From Flavobacterium psychrolimnae (GTDB lineage: Bacteria; Bacteroidota; Bacteroidia; Flavobacteriales; Flavobacteriaceae): a stretch of 64,000 nt of DNA. The stretch spans positions 62,001 to 126,000 of the forward strand of contig NZ_QNUX01000006.1 in the NCBI RefSeq assembly GCF_003312425.1. Reading direction: 5' to 3'. Position 1 is the first letter of the stretch. Every line of letters begins with the position of its first letter. Below, piece after piece: positions 26,978-36,880 of this stretch. The notes under the pieces are model-generated. The model was not told the DNA's origin, searched no databases, and worked only from the letters and a program-made list of their open reading frames with translations. The position numbers and the translations under genes are program-made.

Positions 26978-27016
26978 AATTAAAAATCAGAAATTAAAAA
27001 TTAAAAATTAAAAATT
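26978..27016 (+). repeat. Left inverted-repeat arm flanking the four-helix-bundle gene
   Basis: AATTAAAAAT, a 4-nt break, then 18 nt made of AATTAAAAATTAAAAATT, with one further unit. Its reverse complement is present at 27460-27491, with 28 of 32 positions identical. Confidence 0.65.
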
Positions 27017-27021
27017 CTCGA

Positions 27022-27375
27022 ATGAAAGAAAATATTATTCAACAAAAATCATTTCTTTTTGCCGTTAGGATAATTAATTTATATAAATATTTAACCATTA
27101 AAAAAAAGGAATTTGTTTTGAGTAAACAAATTTTAAGAAGTGGGACATCAATTGGAGCAAATATAGAAGAATCAATAGGTGGGCGATCTGATAAAGAGTT
27201 TTTATTTAAACTGGAGATTTCATATAAGGAAGCTAGAGAAACGATTTATTGGTTAAAATTACTAAAAGAAACAGATTATATTTCAATTAGTGAATTTGAA
27301 GGTATTTACGCTGAAGCTGAAGAAATTTGTAAAATATTAGCAAAAATTATAATAACCTTAAAAGGGAAAATGTAG
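27022..27375 (+). CDS. Four-helix-bundle protein (S23/intervening-sequence-protein family)
   Basis: 117 residues, all helical. The family signature is SKQILRSGTSIGANIEESIG followed by KEFLFKLEISYKEARETIYW and a final helix EAEEICKILAKIIITLKGKM. Related proteins are encoded in 23S rRNA intervening sequences and as stand-alone genes scattered in Bacteroidota; the best-studied relative is the accessory protein of diversity-generating retroelements. Stand-alone copies have no assigned function. It sits alone inside the dcw cluster between mraY and murD and is bracketed by 32-bp inverted repeats, so it looks like an inserted cassette. Confidence 0.88.
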   Translation: MKENIIQQKSFLFAVRIINLYKYLTIKKKEFVLSKQILRSGTSIGANIEESIGGRSDKEFLFKLEISYKEARETIYWLKLLKETDYISISEFEGIYAEAEEICKILAKIIITLKGKM

Positions 27376-27459
27376 AAAAAATATAAAATTAAAAATTGCG
27401 AAACAAAAAATTGAAAATGAGTAATTAGAACTACTCAAATTCAGTTAATCATCATGCAA

Positions 27460-27491
27460 AATTTTTAATTTTTAATTCTCAATTTTTAATT
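27460..27491 (+). repeat. Right inverted-repeat arm flanking the four-helix-bundle gene
   Basis: Reverse complement of the left arm: 18 nt identical, 4-nt break, 10 nt identical. It ends 8 nt before the murD ATG. Confidence 0.65.
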
Positions 27492-27499
27492 AAAATAGT

Positions 27500-28831
27500 A
27501 TGAGGCTAGTAATCTTAGGTGGAGGCGAAAGTGGAGTTGGAACCGCTATTCTGGGTAAGCAAAAAGGATATGAAGTTTTTGTATCTGATTTTGGAAAGAT
27601 AAAAGGCAATTACAAAGAGATTCTTATCATCAATGGAATAGCTTGGGAAGAGGAAAAACATACCGAAGATTTAATCTTGAATGCAGATGTGGTGATGAAA
27701 AGCCCTGGAATCCCTGATAAATCTCCAATAGTAAAAAAGCTTTTGGAAAAAGGAATTCATGTTATTTCAGAAATTGAGTTTGCGGCACCTTTTACAGATG
27801 CTACGATTATTGGGATTACCGGAAGTAATGGAAAGACGACTACAACAATGTTAACCCATCATTTGCTGAAGTCAGCAGGGTTAAATGTAGGATTGGGAGG
27901 AAATATCGGGAAAAGTTTTGCGTGGCAAATTGCTGATAATAAATACGATTCCTATGTGCTGGAATTGAGTAGTTTTCAACTCGATGGGATTGTAGGTTTT
28001 AAACCGCATATTGCCATTATTACGAATATCAGTCCAGATCATTTAGATCGCTACGATTACAAGTATGAAAATTATATTGATGCAAAGTTCAGAATAACGA
28101 TGAATCAAACGGAGGAAGATTACCTCATATACGATGCAGATGATGAAGCTATTAATGAATGGTTCAAAACGCACACAACAAAAGCAAAATTAATTCCTTT
28201 TTCATTGACTAAAATTTTCAGCGAAGGGGCTTATATAAAAAATAACAAAATGGAAATAAAGATCAATCAAGAAGAATTTACAATGGACACAGAACACATT
28301 GCTTTAGAAGGAAAACATAATATGAAAAACGCAATGGCAGCAACCTCTGTGGCAAAATTAATGCAAATAAGAAAGGCGACAATTCGTGAGAGTCTTTCTA
28401 ATTTTCAGGGAGTAGAACACCGTCTTGAGAAAGTTTTGAAAATCCAGAACGTTCAATATATTAATGATTCAAAAGCAACGAATGTTAACGCTACTTTTTT
28501 TGCTTTAGACAGCATGAATACACCTACTGTTTGGATTGTTGGTGGTGTTGATAAGGGAAATGATTACAACGAATTGATGTCATTAGTTCGTGAAAAAGTA
28601 AAAGCCATTATTTGCTTAGGATTAGATAACAAGAAAATCATTGATGTTTTTGGTAATGTTGTTGATATGATGATTGAAGTTTCTAACATGGATGATGCAG
28701 TAAGAATGGCACAACGATTATCAGAAAAAGGGGATACGGTTTTATTATCGCCTGCTTGTGCTAGTTTTGATTTATTTGAAAATTATGAAGACAGAGGAAA
28801 TCAGTTCAAACAAGCTGTTAAAAATTTATAA
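27500..28831 (+). CDS. murD: UDP-MurNAc-L-alanine:D-glutamate ligase MurD
   Basis: 443 residues. N-terminal nucleotide-binding motif LGGGESGVGTA, ATP loop GSNGKTTTT, ligase signature NDSKATNVNAT and the C-terminal VLLSPACASFDLFENYEDRG, which is characteristic of MurD. It adds D-Glu to UDP-MurNAc-L-Ala in the cytoplasm. Normal length; the coding sequence is intact despite the cassette just upstream. Confidence 0.96.
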   Translation: MRLVILGGGESGVGTAILGKQKGYEVFVSDFGKIKGNYKEILIINGIAWEEEKHTEDLILNADVVMKSPGIPDKSPIVKKLLEKGIHVISEIEFAAPFTDATIIGITGSNGKTTTTMLTHHLLKSAGLNVGLGGNIGKSFAWQIADNKYDSYVLELSSFQLDGIVGFKPHIAIITNISPDHLDRYDYKYENYIDAKFRITMNQTEEDYLIYDADDEAINEWFKTHTTKAKLIPFSLTKIFSEGAYIKNNKMEIKINQEEFTMDTEHIALEGKHNMKNAMAATSVAKLMQIRKATIRESLSNFQGVEHRLEKVLKIQNVQYINDSKATNVNATFFALDSMNTPTVWIVGGVDKGNDYNELMSLVREKVKAIICLGLDNKKIIDVFGNVVDMMIEVSNMDDAVRMAQRLSEKGDTVLLSPACASFDLFENYEDRGNQFKQAVKNL

Positions 28832-28907
28832 AAAAGTTTAAGTTTTAAAGTATAAGGTTGAGCAACTTTAAACTTTAAACCAAATGAAACTTTAAACCAA
28901 ACTTAAA

Positions 28908-30194
28908 ATGAAACAACTAATAAACAATTTAAAGGGAGATAAAGGAATTTGGTCATTTGTGGCCTTATTGGCCTTGTTTTCGTTTATGCCTGTTTTTAGT
29001 GCGAGTAGTAATTTGGCTTACATTGGTCAGGGAAACGGAAATACTTTAGGTTACTTAGTGAAGCATATCATGCATATTGGTATTGGTTTTACCATTATTT
29101 TTATGGTGCATAAAGTGCCTTATCACTATTTTAAGGCTATTTCTAAAGGGTCGCTGTATATTGTTTGGGTTTTATTGGCCTACACTCTAATAAAAGGAAC
29201 AGTAATTGCAGGTGCCAATGCCAGTCGATGGATACAGGTGCCGTTCATAGGTGTTACGTTTCAAACATCAACATTAGCCTCAATGGTTTTGTTTATTTTT
29301 GTTGCTCGGTATTTATCTAAGGCAAGAGAAGTGCCTATTGATTTTAAGTCTTCAGTGCTGGAGCTTTGGATTCCTGTTTTTGTTACATTGTTATTTATTT
29401 TGCCAGCTAACTTCTCGACAACGGCATTAATTTTTTCGATGGTATTAATGTTGGTTTTTATTGGTAAATATCCAGTGCGCTACATCGGAATTGTTGTGGG
29501 TTCAGGAATCGTATTTCTGGCTTTTTTTATACTTATCGCTAAAGCATTTCCAGATGCATTCCCAAACAGGGTTGATACGTGGATCAATCGTGTTGACAAT
29601 TTTACAAGTGACAAACCAGGCGAGGATGATTATCAAATAGAAAAAGCTAAAATTGCAATTGCTTCCGGAAAAATATATGGTTTAGGTCCAGGGAAAAGTA
29701 TACAAAAGAACTTTTTGCCGCAATCCTCTTCCGATTTTATTTTTGCCATAATCGTTGAAGAATATGGACTAATAGGAGGTTTGGGTGTGCTGTCGTTGTA
29801 TTTATTATTGTTGTTTCGATTTGTTATTGCTTCGCATAAAGCCAATTCGCTATTTGGAAAATTAGTAGTGGTCGGTTTGGGTTTTCCCATGATATTTCAG
29901 GCGATGGTAAACATGGCCGTAGCAGTAGAATTATTGCCAGTTACGGGACAAACATTGCCGCTTATAAGTAGTGGGGGAAGCTCTATCTGGATGACTTGTT
30001 TTGCACTTGGAATTATTATAAGTGTAACCAAAAAGGAAGAAGAAATTGCACAGGAAATGAAAGATGCAGCCAAAAGAGAAGAAGCACTTCAAAAATTGAT
30101 TGATAGAGAATTAGAGGAAGATGGTGCTGTAGCAGAAGCATATTCAATTGAAGATAAAGCGAAGAACCCAATGCATGCAGTTTTAAATAAGTAA
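28908..30194 (+). CDS. ftsW: Septal peptidoglycan glycosyltransferase FtsW (SEDS family)
   Basis: 428 residues with about ten membrane segments. SEDS signatures: GANASRWIQVPFIGVTFQTS, GPGKSIQKNFLPQSSSDFIF and the C-terminal LPLISSGGSSIWM. It polymerises lipid II into glycan chains with FtsI. A charged C-terminal tail of about 50 residues (Glu/Lys-rich) extends into the cytoplasm. The 76-nt spacer before it holds an imperfect palindrome of ACTTTAAAC units. Confidence 0.94.
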   Translation: MKQLINNLKGDKGIWSFVALLALFSFMPVFSASSNLAYIGQGNGNTLGYLVKHIMHIGIGFTIIFMVHKVPYHYFKAISKGSLYIVWVLLAYTLIKGTVIAGANASRWIQVPFIGVTFQTSTLASMVLFIFVARYLSKAREVPIDFKSSVLELWIPVFVTLLFILPANFSTTALIFSMVLMLVFIGKYPVRYIGIVVGSGIVFLAFFILIAKAFPDAFPNRVDTWINRVDNFTSDKPGEDDYQIEKAKIAIASGKIYGLGPGKSIQKNFLPQSSSDFIFAIIVEEYGLIGGLGVLSLYLLLLFRFVIASHKANSLFGKLVVVGLGFPMIFQAMVNMAVAVELLPVTGQTLPLISSGGSSIWMTCFALGIIISVTKKEEEIAQEMKDAAKREEALQKLIDRELEEDGAVAEAYSIEDKAKNPMHAVLNK

Positions 30195-30224
30195 GTCGTT
30201 TTAGAAAATTAGAAATCAGGAACA

Positions 30225-31316
30225 ATGAAACAGTATAAATTCATATTAAGTGGTGGTGGAACAGGTGGACATATCTATCCTGCAATTGCTATTGCAAATG
30301 AATTAAAATCTCGTTTTCCAGATGCTGAATTTCTTTTTGTAGGTGCCAAAGATAAAATGGAAATGCAAAAAGTACCACAGGCGGGTTACAAAATCATTGG
30401 ACTTTGGATTGCAGGATTGCAACGAAGACTAACATTTGATAATGCACTTTTCCCTGTAAAACTTCTTTCAAGTTTATTGCAATCCAGAACAATAATTCGG
30501 AATTTTAAACCAGATGTGGTTATTGGAACCGGAGGATTTGCAAGTGGGCCCTTGTTACAAGTAGCCGAGTTTGCCGGTATTCCTACCGTTATTCAGGAAC
30601 AAAATTCATACCCTGGAATTACAAATAAATTGTTGAGCAAGAATGCAAATAAAATTTGTGTTGCTTACGAGAATCTAGAGCGCTTTTTTCCAAAGCATAA
30701 AATGATTTTGACTGGAAATCCAGTGCGTCAGGATTTGATAGATATTGACAGTAAGAGAGAAGAAGCATTACAGTATTTTAATTTAGATCCTACTAAAAAA
30801 ACTCTTTTGGTTTTAGGTGGCAGTCTGGGAGCAAGAAGAGTGAATCAGTTAATAGCTAAAGAAATCTTAACGTTCGCTGCTCATAATATACAAGTGATTT
30901 GGCAATGTGGGAAGTTATATTTTGATGAATATAAACGTGTTGAAGAGAATGAAAATATTCAGATTCATTCCTTTATTGACCGAATGGATTTAGTTTACGC
31001 CGCTGCGGATATTGTGATTTCGCGTGCAGGAGCTTCCTCAGTTTCGGAATTATGTATCGTAGGTAAGCCCGTGATTTTCATTCCATCTCCTAATGTAGCA
31101 GAGGATCATCAAACTAAAAATGCACAAGCGATAGTAGATAAAAAAGGAGCTTTGTTATTAAAAGAATCTGAACTCGATTCGCAATTCAGCGTGGTATTTG
31201 AATCCTTGGTGAAAGATCCAGAAAAGCAAAAGCAGCTGGGTAAAAACATTAAACAGTTGGCTCTGCCAGAAGCTACAAAACAAATTGTAGATGAAATTGT
31301 GAAGTTAATCAGATAG
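30225..31316 (+). CDS. murG: UDP-GlcNAc:undecaprenyl-PP-MurNAc-pentapeptide transferase MurG
   Basis: 363 residues. [15 protein letters not shown] at the N-terminus, GTGGFASGP and [15 protein letters not shown] in the acceptor domain, and [11 protein letters not shown] with [14 protein letters not shown] in the UDP-GlcNAc-binding domain. It makes lipid II at the inner face of the cytoplasmic membrane. Standard position between ftsW and murC. Confidence 0.96.
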   Translation: MKQYKFILSGGGTGGHIYPAIAIANELKSRFPDAEFLFVGAKDKMEMQKVPQAGYKIIGLWIAGLQRRLTFDNALFPVKLLSSLLQSRTIIRNFKPDVVIGTGGFASGPLLQVAEFAGIPTVIQEQNSYPGITNKLLSKNANKICVAYENLERFFPKHKMILTGNPVRQDLIDIDSKREEALQYFNLDPTKKTLLVLGGSLGARRVNQLIAKEILTFAAHNIQVIWQCGKLYFDEYKRVEENENIQIHSFIDRMDLVYAAADIVISRAGASSVSELCIVGKPVIFIPSPNVAEDHQTKNAQAIVDKKGALLLKESELDSQFSVVFESLVKDPEKQKQLGKNIKQLALPEATKQIVDEIVKLIR

Positions 31317-31352
31317 AAAGAATTAAGATAATAGACAAAAAAGAAAACGAAA

Positions 31353-32702
31353 ATGAACCTGAATCAAATACATAACGTCTATTTTATAGGAATCGGAGGA
31401 ATCGGGATGAGTAATCTAGCCCGCTATTTCAAGAACTTGGGAAAGCAAGTTTCTGGTTATGATAAAACTCCTTCTACGCTGACGAATGAATTAGCAGAAA
31501 GTGGCATTTCAATTCATTTTGAAGATAATATTGATTTGATTCCAAAGGATTTTTATATCGAAAACACTTTGGTAATTATTACTCCGGCAGTTCCAGTTTC
31601 GCATTCAGAATGGAATTATTTTTTAGAAAGAGACTTTGAAATAAAAAAGAGAGCCGAAGTTTTAGGATTAATCACAAAAGATACCTTTTGCTTTGCTGTA
31701 GCCGGTACGCATGGAAAAACGACCACTTCAGGGATATTAGGACATATTTTGCACGAAAGTGGCGCAGATGTCACTGCCTTTATTGGTGGTATAGTAGAAA
31801 ATTATAATTCAAATTTAATAGGAAGTGGAAAAACGATTACCGTTGTTGAAGCCGATGAATTTGACCGTTCATTTCTGCACTTGCATCCCAATATTGCATG
31901 TATTACATCTATGGACGCAGATCACTTGGATATTTATGGAACTAGTGAGGCTATAGAAGAATCTTTTATAGAATTTGCTTCGAAAGTTGAAGACAAGAGC
32001 AAGCTTTTTATTACCAAAGAATTACCAATAGAAGGAGTTATTTGTGCGGTTAATGAAGATGCAACTTATAAAGCGTTCAATATTAGAATAGGAGATGGGA
32101 GTTACATTTTTGATGTGCAAACACCTACCGAGATAATCAGAGATTTGCATTTTGGATTACCGGGAAGACATAATTTAATGAATGCATTGATGGCTATTGC
32201 AATGGCAAATTTATTCGGCACCCCAACCGATGCCATTGCAAAAGCCGTAGCATCATTTAAAGGAATAAAAAGAAGATTTTCGTATCAAATAAAAACTGAA
32301 GCTAAAGTTTACATAGATGATTACGCACATCATCCTACCGAAATAAATGCAGTGCATCAAGCCGTTAGGGAATTGTATCCAAACCAAAAGGTTTTAGCTG
32401 CTTTTCAACCGCATTTGTTTAGCAGGACAAGAGATTTTGCTGATGATTTTGCCAAAAGTTTATCTGCATTTGATGAGATTATTTTATTAGATATTTATCC
32501 GGCTCGTGAACAACCCATTGACGGCGTAAATTCACAATGGCTGATGGATAAAATGACAAATAATAATAAGAAAATTGTGGCTAAAAATAATTTGGTTGTA
32601 ACAATTTTAGAGAGTACAGCAACTGTAATTGTCACAATTGGTGCAGGAGATATTGGAGAATTAGTGCCATCTATAAAAAAAGCGATAAATGAAACTCTTT
32701 AA
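31353..32702 (+). CDS. murC: UDP-MurNAc:L-alanine ligase MurC
   Basis: 449 residues. NAD-fold-like start YFIGIGGIGMSNLARYF, ATP loop GTHGKTTTSG, VVEADEFDRSFLHL and the C-terminal signature DDYAHHPTEINA. It adds the first residue of the stem peptide. The end overlaps ftsQ by 14 nt. Confidence 0.96.
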   Translation: MNLNQIHNVYFIGIGGIGMSNLARYFKNLGKQVSGYDKTPSTLTNELAESGISIHFEDNIDLIPKDFYIENTLVIITPAVPVSHSEWNYFLERDFEIKKRAEVLGLITKDTFCFAVAGTHGKTTTSGILGHILHESGADVTAFIGGIVENYNSNLIGSGKTITVVEADEFDRSFLHLHPNIACITSMDADHLDIYGTSEAIEESFIEFASKVEDKSKLFITKELPIEGVICAVNEDATYKAFNIRIGDGSYIFDVQTPTEIIRDLHFGLPGRHNLMNALMAIAMANLFGTPTDAIAKAVASFKGIKRRFSYQIKTEAKVYIDDYAHHPTEINAVHQAVRELYPNQKVLAAFQPHLFSRTRDFADDFAKSLSAFDEIILLDIYPAREQPIDGVNSQWLMDKMTNNNKKIVAKNNLVVTILESTATVIVTIGAGDIGELVPSIKKAINETL

Positions 32703-33411
32703 TTGGACAAATATTCGATTATTACTGATGTTTGGATTGGTTGTTTTTCTTTTTTCTTTCACGTCAAAACGAAATGAAAATAGAAAATTGACTAAATCTG
32801 TCGTTATTTTTGTAGGAGATGACGCTCCTTTTGTAAAGCAAGAAACGGTTAATAAATTGTTAATAGAAAATAATAGAGAGGCATCGAGCATTCAAAAAGT
32901 TAATTTAGATTTGAATAAGCTGGAAACAAATCTCGATTCACAAGAAATGATTGAAAAATCAGATGTTTTTGTGAGTATTGATGGTGTGTTAAAAGCAGTG
33001 GTAAAACAAAAAACCCCTATTGCTAGAGTTTTTGACGGAGGAGGTTCTTTTTATATTGATTACGAAGGGAATAGAATGCCTTTGTCAACAAATTTTACAG
33101 CCCGAGTTCCACTTGTTTCAGGGGGAATTAATAAAGATAATAACGAAAATTTAGCAGACTTATTTCGCATAATTTATAACGATGCATTTTTGAAAAAAAA
33201 CATCATTGGAATTGAAATTATGCCTAACGGAAGCTTAAAAATGCACAACAGAAATTTTGATTATCAAATAGATTTTGGTATTTTGATTAATGTGGAGCGT
33301 AAATTTAAAAATTATAAAGCTTTTTTTCAAAAAGCAGTTTTAGATAGTTCGTTGTATAAATATAAAAAAATTGACCTCCGATTTACGGATCAAGTAGTTT
33401 GCACTAAATAA
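32689..33411 (+). CDS. ftsQ: Cell division protein FtsQ
   Basis: 240 residues: a short cytoplasmic N-terminus, one membrane helix (about 8-24, IRLLLMFGLVVFLFSFT) and a periplasmic POTRA-like plus beta domain. IARVFDGGGSFYIDYEGNRM is the conserved FtsQ region. It links the early ring to FtsL and the synthases. Start ATG 32689 lies inside murC and ftsA follows after 6 nt, so the three are translated together. Confidence 0.88.
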   Translation: MKLFNWTNIRLLLMFGLVVFLFSFTSKRNENRKLTKSVVIFVGDDAPFVKQETVNKLLIENNREASSIQKVNLDLNKLETNLDSQEMIEKSDVFVSIDGVLKAVVKQKTPIARVFDGGGSFYIDYEGNRMPLSTNFTARVPLVSGGINKDNNENLADLFRIIYNDAFLKKNIIGIEIMPNGSLKMHNRNFDYQIDFGILINVERKFKNYKAFFQKAVLDSSLYKYKKIDLRFTDQVVCTK

Positions 33412-33417
33412 TAGATA

Positions 33418-34800
33418 ATGGAAAAAGAGAATATTGCAGTAGGTCTAGATATTGGGACAACTAAAATAGTTGCCATGATAGGCAAGAAGAATGAATATGG
33501 CAAACTAGAAATTTTAGGTGTTGGAAAGTCTAAAAGCTTAGGTGTGGCAAGAGGCGTTGTGAACAACATTACTCAAACCATACAATCAATACAACAAGCA
33601 ATACAAGAAGCCGAAATTAATTCAGGCTATAAAATAAAAGACGTAGTAGTTGGAATTGCAGGACAGCACATCCGTAGTATCCAACATACAGATTACATCA
33701 GCAGACATAATCCCGAAGAGGTTATCGGCGGGAATGATATTCAGCTTTTGATTGATCAAGTCAATAAATTAGCAATGTTACCAGGCGAAGAAATAATTCA
33801 TGTTTTGCCTCAAGAATTCAAAATTGACGGGCAATCTGAGATTAAAGAACCTATAGGAATGTACGGCGGAAGATTGGAATCTAGTTTTCACGTTGTAGTA
33901 GGACAGGCTTCTTCAATCCGTAATGTTGGAAGATGTATTCAAAGTTCTGGAATTGAATTGTCAGGTCTGACATTAGAACCGTTGGCTTCTGCTGATGCTG
34001 TTTTAAGTCAGGAAGAAAAGGAAGCTGGAGTTGCGCTTATCGATATCGGTGGTGGTACAACTGATTTGGCAATTTTCAAAGATGGAATTATTCGTCATAC
34101 GGCTGTAATTCCTTTTGGAGGAAACGTGATTACAGATGATATAAAAGAAGGATGCTCTATAATTGAAAAGCAAGCCGAGTTATTGAAAGTTAAATTTGGA
34201 TCTGCTTGGCCAGGGGAAAATAAAGACAATGAAATTGTTTCTATTCCGGGATTGAGAGGTAGAGAGCCTAAAGAGATTTCGTTAAAAAATCTTTCTAAAA
34301 TAATTCATGCTCGTGTTGTTGAGATCGTAGATCAGGTTTTTACAGAAGTAAAAGCGTACGGTCATGAAGATCCTAGAAAAAAACTAATTGCAGGAATTGT
34401 ACTTACTGGTGGTGGTGCTCAATTGAAACACATCAAACAGTTAGTGGAATATATTACGGGAATGGATACTAGAATTGGATATCCAAACGAACATTTAGCT
34501 GGAAATTCAGATGAGGAGATTTCAAGTCCCTTGTATGCAACTGCAGTTGGATTAGTAATGAAAAGCATTGAGAATAAAACACAAAGCGCTGTGCGAATTG
34601 ATGCTGTAGAACAACCTAAGGCGCCTGTTTACAGACCGACAGTGGTTCAAACACCAGTTTATGAGGCTCCTGAAAAGGTAGAAGAGGCGGAAGATCAAAA
34701 TGCGAATGAAAAGCAGAATTCTACGGTAAACAGAATACAAAGAAATTTCTTTGATCGTTATGTAGATAAGATTAAAGACTTTTTGGACAACGCAGAATAA
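33418..34800 (+). CDS. ftsA: Cell division protein FtsA
   Basis: 460 residues, actin fold: phosphate-1 loop GLDIGTTKIVAMIG, phosphate-2 loop ALIDIGGGTTDLAIF and adenosine loop GIVLTGGGAQLKHI. The C-terminal amphipathic helix (NFFDRYVDKIKDFLDNAE) would tether FtsZ filaments to the membrane. A charged linker rich in Pro/Glu/Val precedes it, longer than in E. coli. Confidence 0.95.
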   Translation: MEKENIAVGLDIGTTKIVAMIGKKNEYGKLEILGVGKSKSLGVARGVVNNITQTIQSIQQAIQEAEINSGYKIKDVVVGIAGQHIRSIQHTDYISRHNPEEVIGGNDIQLLIDQVNKLAMLPGEEIIHVLPQEFKIDGQSEIKEPIGMYGGRLESSFHVVVGQASSIRNVGRCIQSSGIELSGLTLEPLASADAVLSQEEKEAGVALIDIGGGTTDLAIFKDGIIRHTAVIPFGGNVITDDIKEGCSIIEKQAELLKVKFGSAWPGENKDNEIVSIPGLRGREPKEISLKNLSKIIHARVVEIVDQVFTEVKAYGHEDPRKKLIAGIVLTGGGAQLKHIKQLVEYITGMDTRIGYPNEHLAGNSDEEISSPLYATAVGLVMKSIENKTQSAVRIDAVEQPKAPVYRPTVVQTPVYEAPEKVEEAEDQNANEKQNSTVNRIQRNFFDRYVDKIKDFLDNAE

Positions 34801-34860
34801 GGGTAGAGCCCTATAAAAATATAAGAATTAATAATATAACAATTTCAAAAACCAAATAAA

Positions 34861-36798
34861 ATGATGAGCGACTCAGAATTTGGAAGTATTTCATTTGATT
34901 TACCAAAGAATCAATCAAATGTGATAAAAGTTATAGGTGTAGGTGGAGGCGGAAGTAACGCCATAAATCACATGTTTAAGCAAGGGATCAAAGGCGTAGA
35001 TTTTATCGTATGTAATACGGATTCTCAAGCTTTACAGAGTAGTTCTGTACCTAATAAAATCCAGTTGGGAGTGCATTTGACAGAAGGACTTGGTGCCGGA
35101 GCAAATCCTGATGTGGGACAACAATCCGCTATCGAGAGTATTTCTGAGATCGAAAAAATGTTGGATCGCAATACTAAAATGGTCTTCATCACTGCCGGAA
35201 TGGGTGGTGGTACAGGAACAGGTGCTGCGCCAGTTATCGCACAATTGGCCAAAGAAAGAGATATTCTTACGGTAGGAATTGTGACTTTACCTTTCTTGTT
35301 TGAAGGGAAAGTGCGTCAGGAACAAGCGTTAATCGGTATTGAAAAATTACGTAAACAGGTTGACTCATTAATTGTTATCAACAATAATAAATTAAGAGAA
35401 GTTTACGGTAATCTTGGTTTCAAAGCTGGGTTTTCAAAAGCGGATGAAGTTTTAGCAACTGCCTCAAGAGGAATTGCTGAAGTAATAACGCATCATTACA
35501 CTCAAAATATCGATTTAAGAGATGCTAAAACAGTTTTGTATAACAGCGGAACTGCTATTATGGGATCTTCTATTTCTTCTGGTGAAAACAGAGCTAAGGA
35601 AGCAATTATCGCTGCTTTAGATTCTCCTTTGTTGAATGATAACAAAATTACTGGTGCCAAAAACGTATTGTTGCTTATCGTTTCTGGAACTAATGAAATT
35701 ACAATTGATGAAATAGGAGAAATTAATGATCATATTCAAATCGAAGCGGGTCATAATGCTAATATTATCATGGGAGTTGGTGAAGACGAATCACTTGGAG
35801 ATTCAATCGCTGTAACCATAATCGCTACTGGTTTTGATATTGAACAACAAAATGGAATCGTAAACACGGAACCTAAAAAAATAATTCACACACTAGAGGA
35901 CGAACAAAGAAGTGTACACAATTTAAGTAATAAAACTGTTGCTGGATTTGATTTGAACACGGAGTCATCACCGGTTACAAACTCTAACGAAAGAATTGTT
36001 TTTGATTTAGTGGAAGATACAGTTGTTGTGCCTGAGCCAGTGGTTACCTCGCCAACAATCAATAAAGAAGAGTTGATGGTGATGTCTGAATTTATTAAAA
36101 ATTTAGATGTGACTTTCGAAATTGTTTCTCCAATTACAGATATTGATTTCACAATTTCCTCTCCTGTTGCTGAAGTAAAAGCGGTGCAGCCAAAAGCAAT
36201 CGAAAGACAAGAACAAACTACTTTCTCTTTTGATCTACCACTTTTTAAAGCGGAGCCAGTAGCTCAAGTTGAAGAAAGTAAAGTTATGTATGAGCTAACG
36301 AATGAAACACGTGACATTAAAGTAAATGAAGCAGTTCAGTTTGTACCAGTTACTGAATTAACGGATAATGGAATTATCAAATATTCTCTAGAAGAATATA
36401 TGGAAGCGGAGCCTGATTTCATGCCTAAGCCAGTTGCAAAAACTCCAGAAGTTGTTATTCCGGAGGAGTTAAATATCACTATGAAACAAGTGGAAAGAAC
36501 TGTGATTAATCCAGTTGATTTTGAAGATATTGCTGCTACCGAAATGACTATTGAAGAATCATTGCGAATGAGAGCAGATGAAAGAAGAAAAAAATTAAAG
36601 GAATTCAATTACAAGTTCCACAACAATGTTTCTAAAATTGATGAGTATGAAAAAGAACCAGCTTACAAAAGATTGGGAATAGACATATCAAACAATCAAG
36701 CGAATAATACAAATTCAAGAATATCTGTAGGAACAGACAGTAATAATGATTTACAGTTGCGTTCAAATAATTCTTATTTGCACGATAACGTAGATTAA
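34861..36798 (+). CDS. ftsZ: Cell division GTPase FtsZ, with long C-terminal extension
   Basis: 645 residues, well above the common 380-400. The GTPase core (about 1-330) is intact: IGVGGGGSNAINHM, tubulin signature GGGTGTGAAPVIA and NNNKLREVYG. The extra 300 residues are acidic, Val/Pro-rich and probably disordered, ending in a short conserved-looking EPAYKRLGIDI segment that may be the FtsA-binding peptide. Start is ATG 34861 or the adjacent ATG 34864. The gene ends the dcw cluster before a strong terminator. Confidence 0.95.
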   Translation: MMSDSEFGSISFDLPKNQSNVIKVIGVGGGGSNAINHMFKQGIKGVDFIVCNTDSQALQSSSVPNKIQLGVHLTEGLGAGANPDVGQQSAIESISEIEKMLDRNTKMVFITAGMGGGTGTGAAPVIAQLAKERDILTVGIVTLPFLFEGKVRQEQALIGIEKLRKQVDSLIVINNNKLREVYGNLGFKAGFSKADEVLATASRGIAEVITHHYTQNIDLRDAKTVLYNSGTAIMGSSISSGENRAKEAIIAALDSPLLNDNKITGAKNVLLLIVSGTNEITIDEIGEINDHIQIEAGHNANIIMGVGEDESLGDSIAVTIIATGFDIEQQNGIVNTEPKKIIHTLEDEQRSVHNLSNKTVAGFDLNTESSPVTNSNERIVFDLVEDTVVVPEPVVTSPTINKEELMVMSEFIKNLDVTFEIVSPITDIDFTISSPVAEVKAVQPKAIERQEQTTFSFDLPLFKAEPVAQVEESKVMYELTNETRDIKVNEAVQFVPVTELTDNGIIKYSLEEYMEAEPDFMPKPVAKTPEVVIPEELNITMKQVERTVINPVDFEDIAATEMTIEESLRMRADERRKKLKEFNYKFHNNVSKIDEYEKEPAYKRLGIDISNNQANNTNSRISVGTDSNNDLQLRSNNSYLHDNVD

Positions 36799-36818
36799 TA
36801 AAAGCAAAACAAAAATGA

Positions 36819-36858
36819 GTAGCCCGAAAATTATTTTTAATTTTCGGGCTACTTTTTT
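36819..36858 (+). terminator. Terminator of the dcw cluster
   Basis: GTAGCCCGAAAATTA and TAATTTTCGGGCTAC form a 15-bp stem around a short T loop, followed by six T. Confidence 0.9.
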
Positions 36859-36880
36859 CCACCATAAGAAGTTACAAGAC

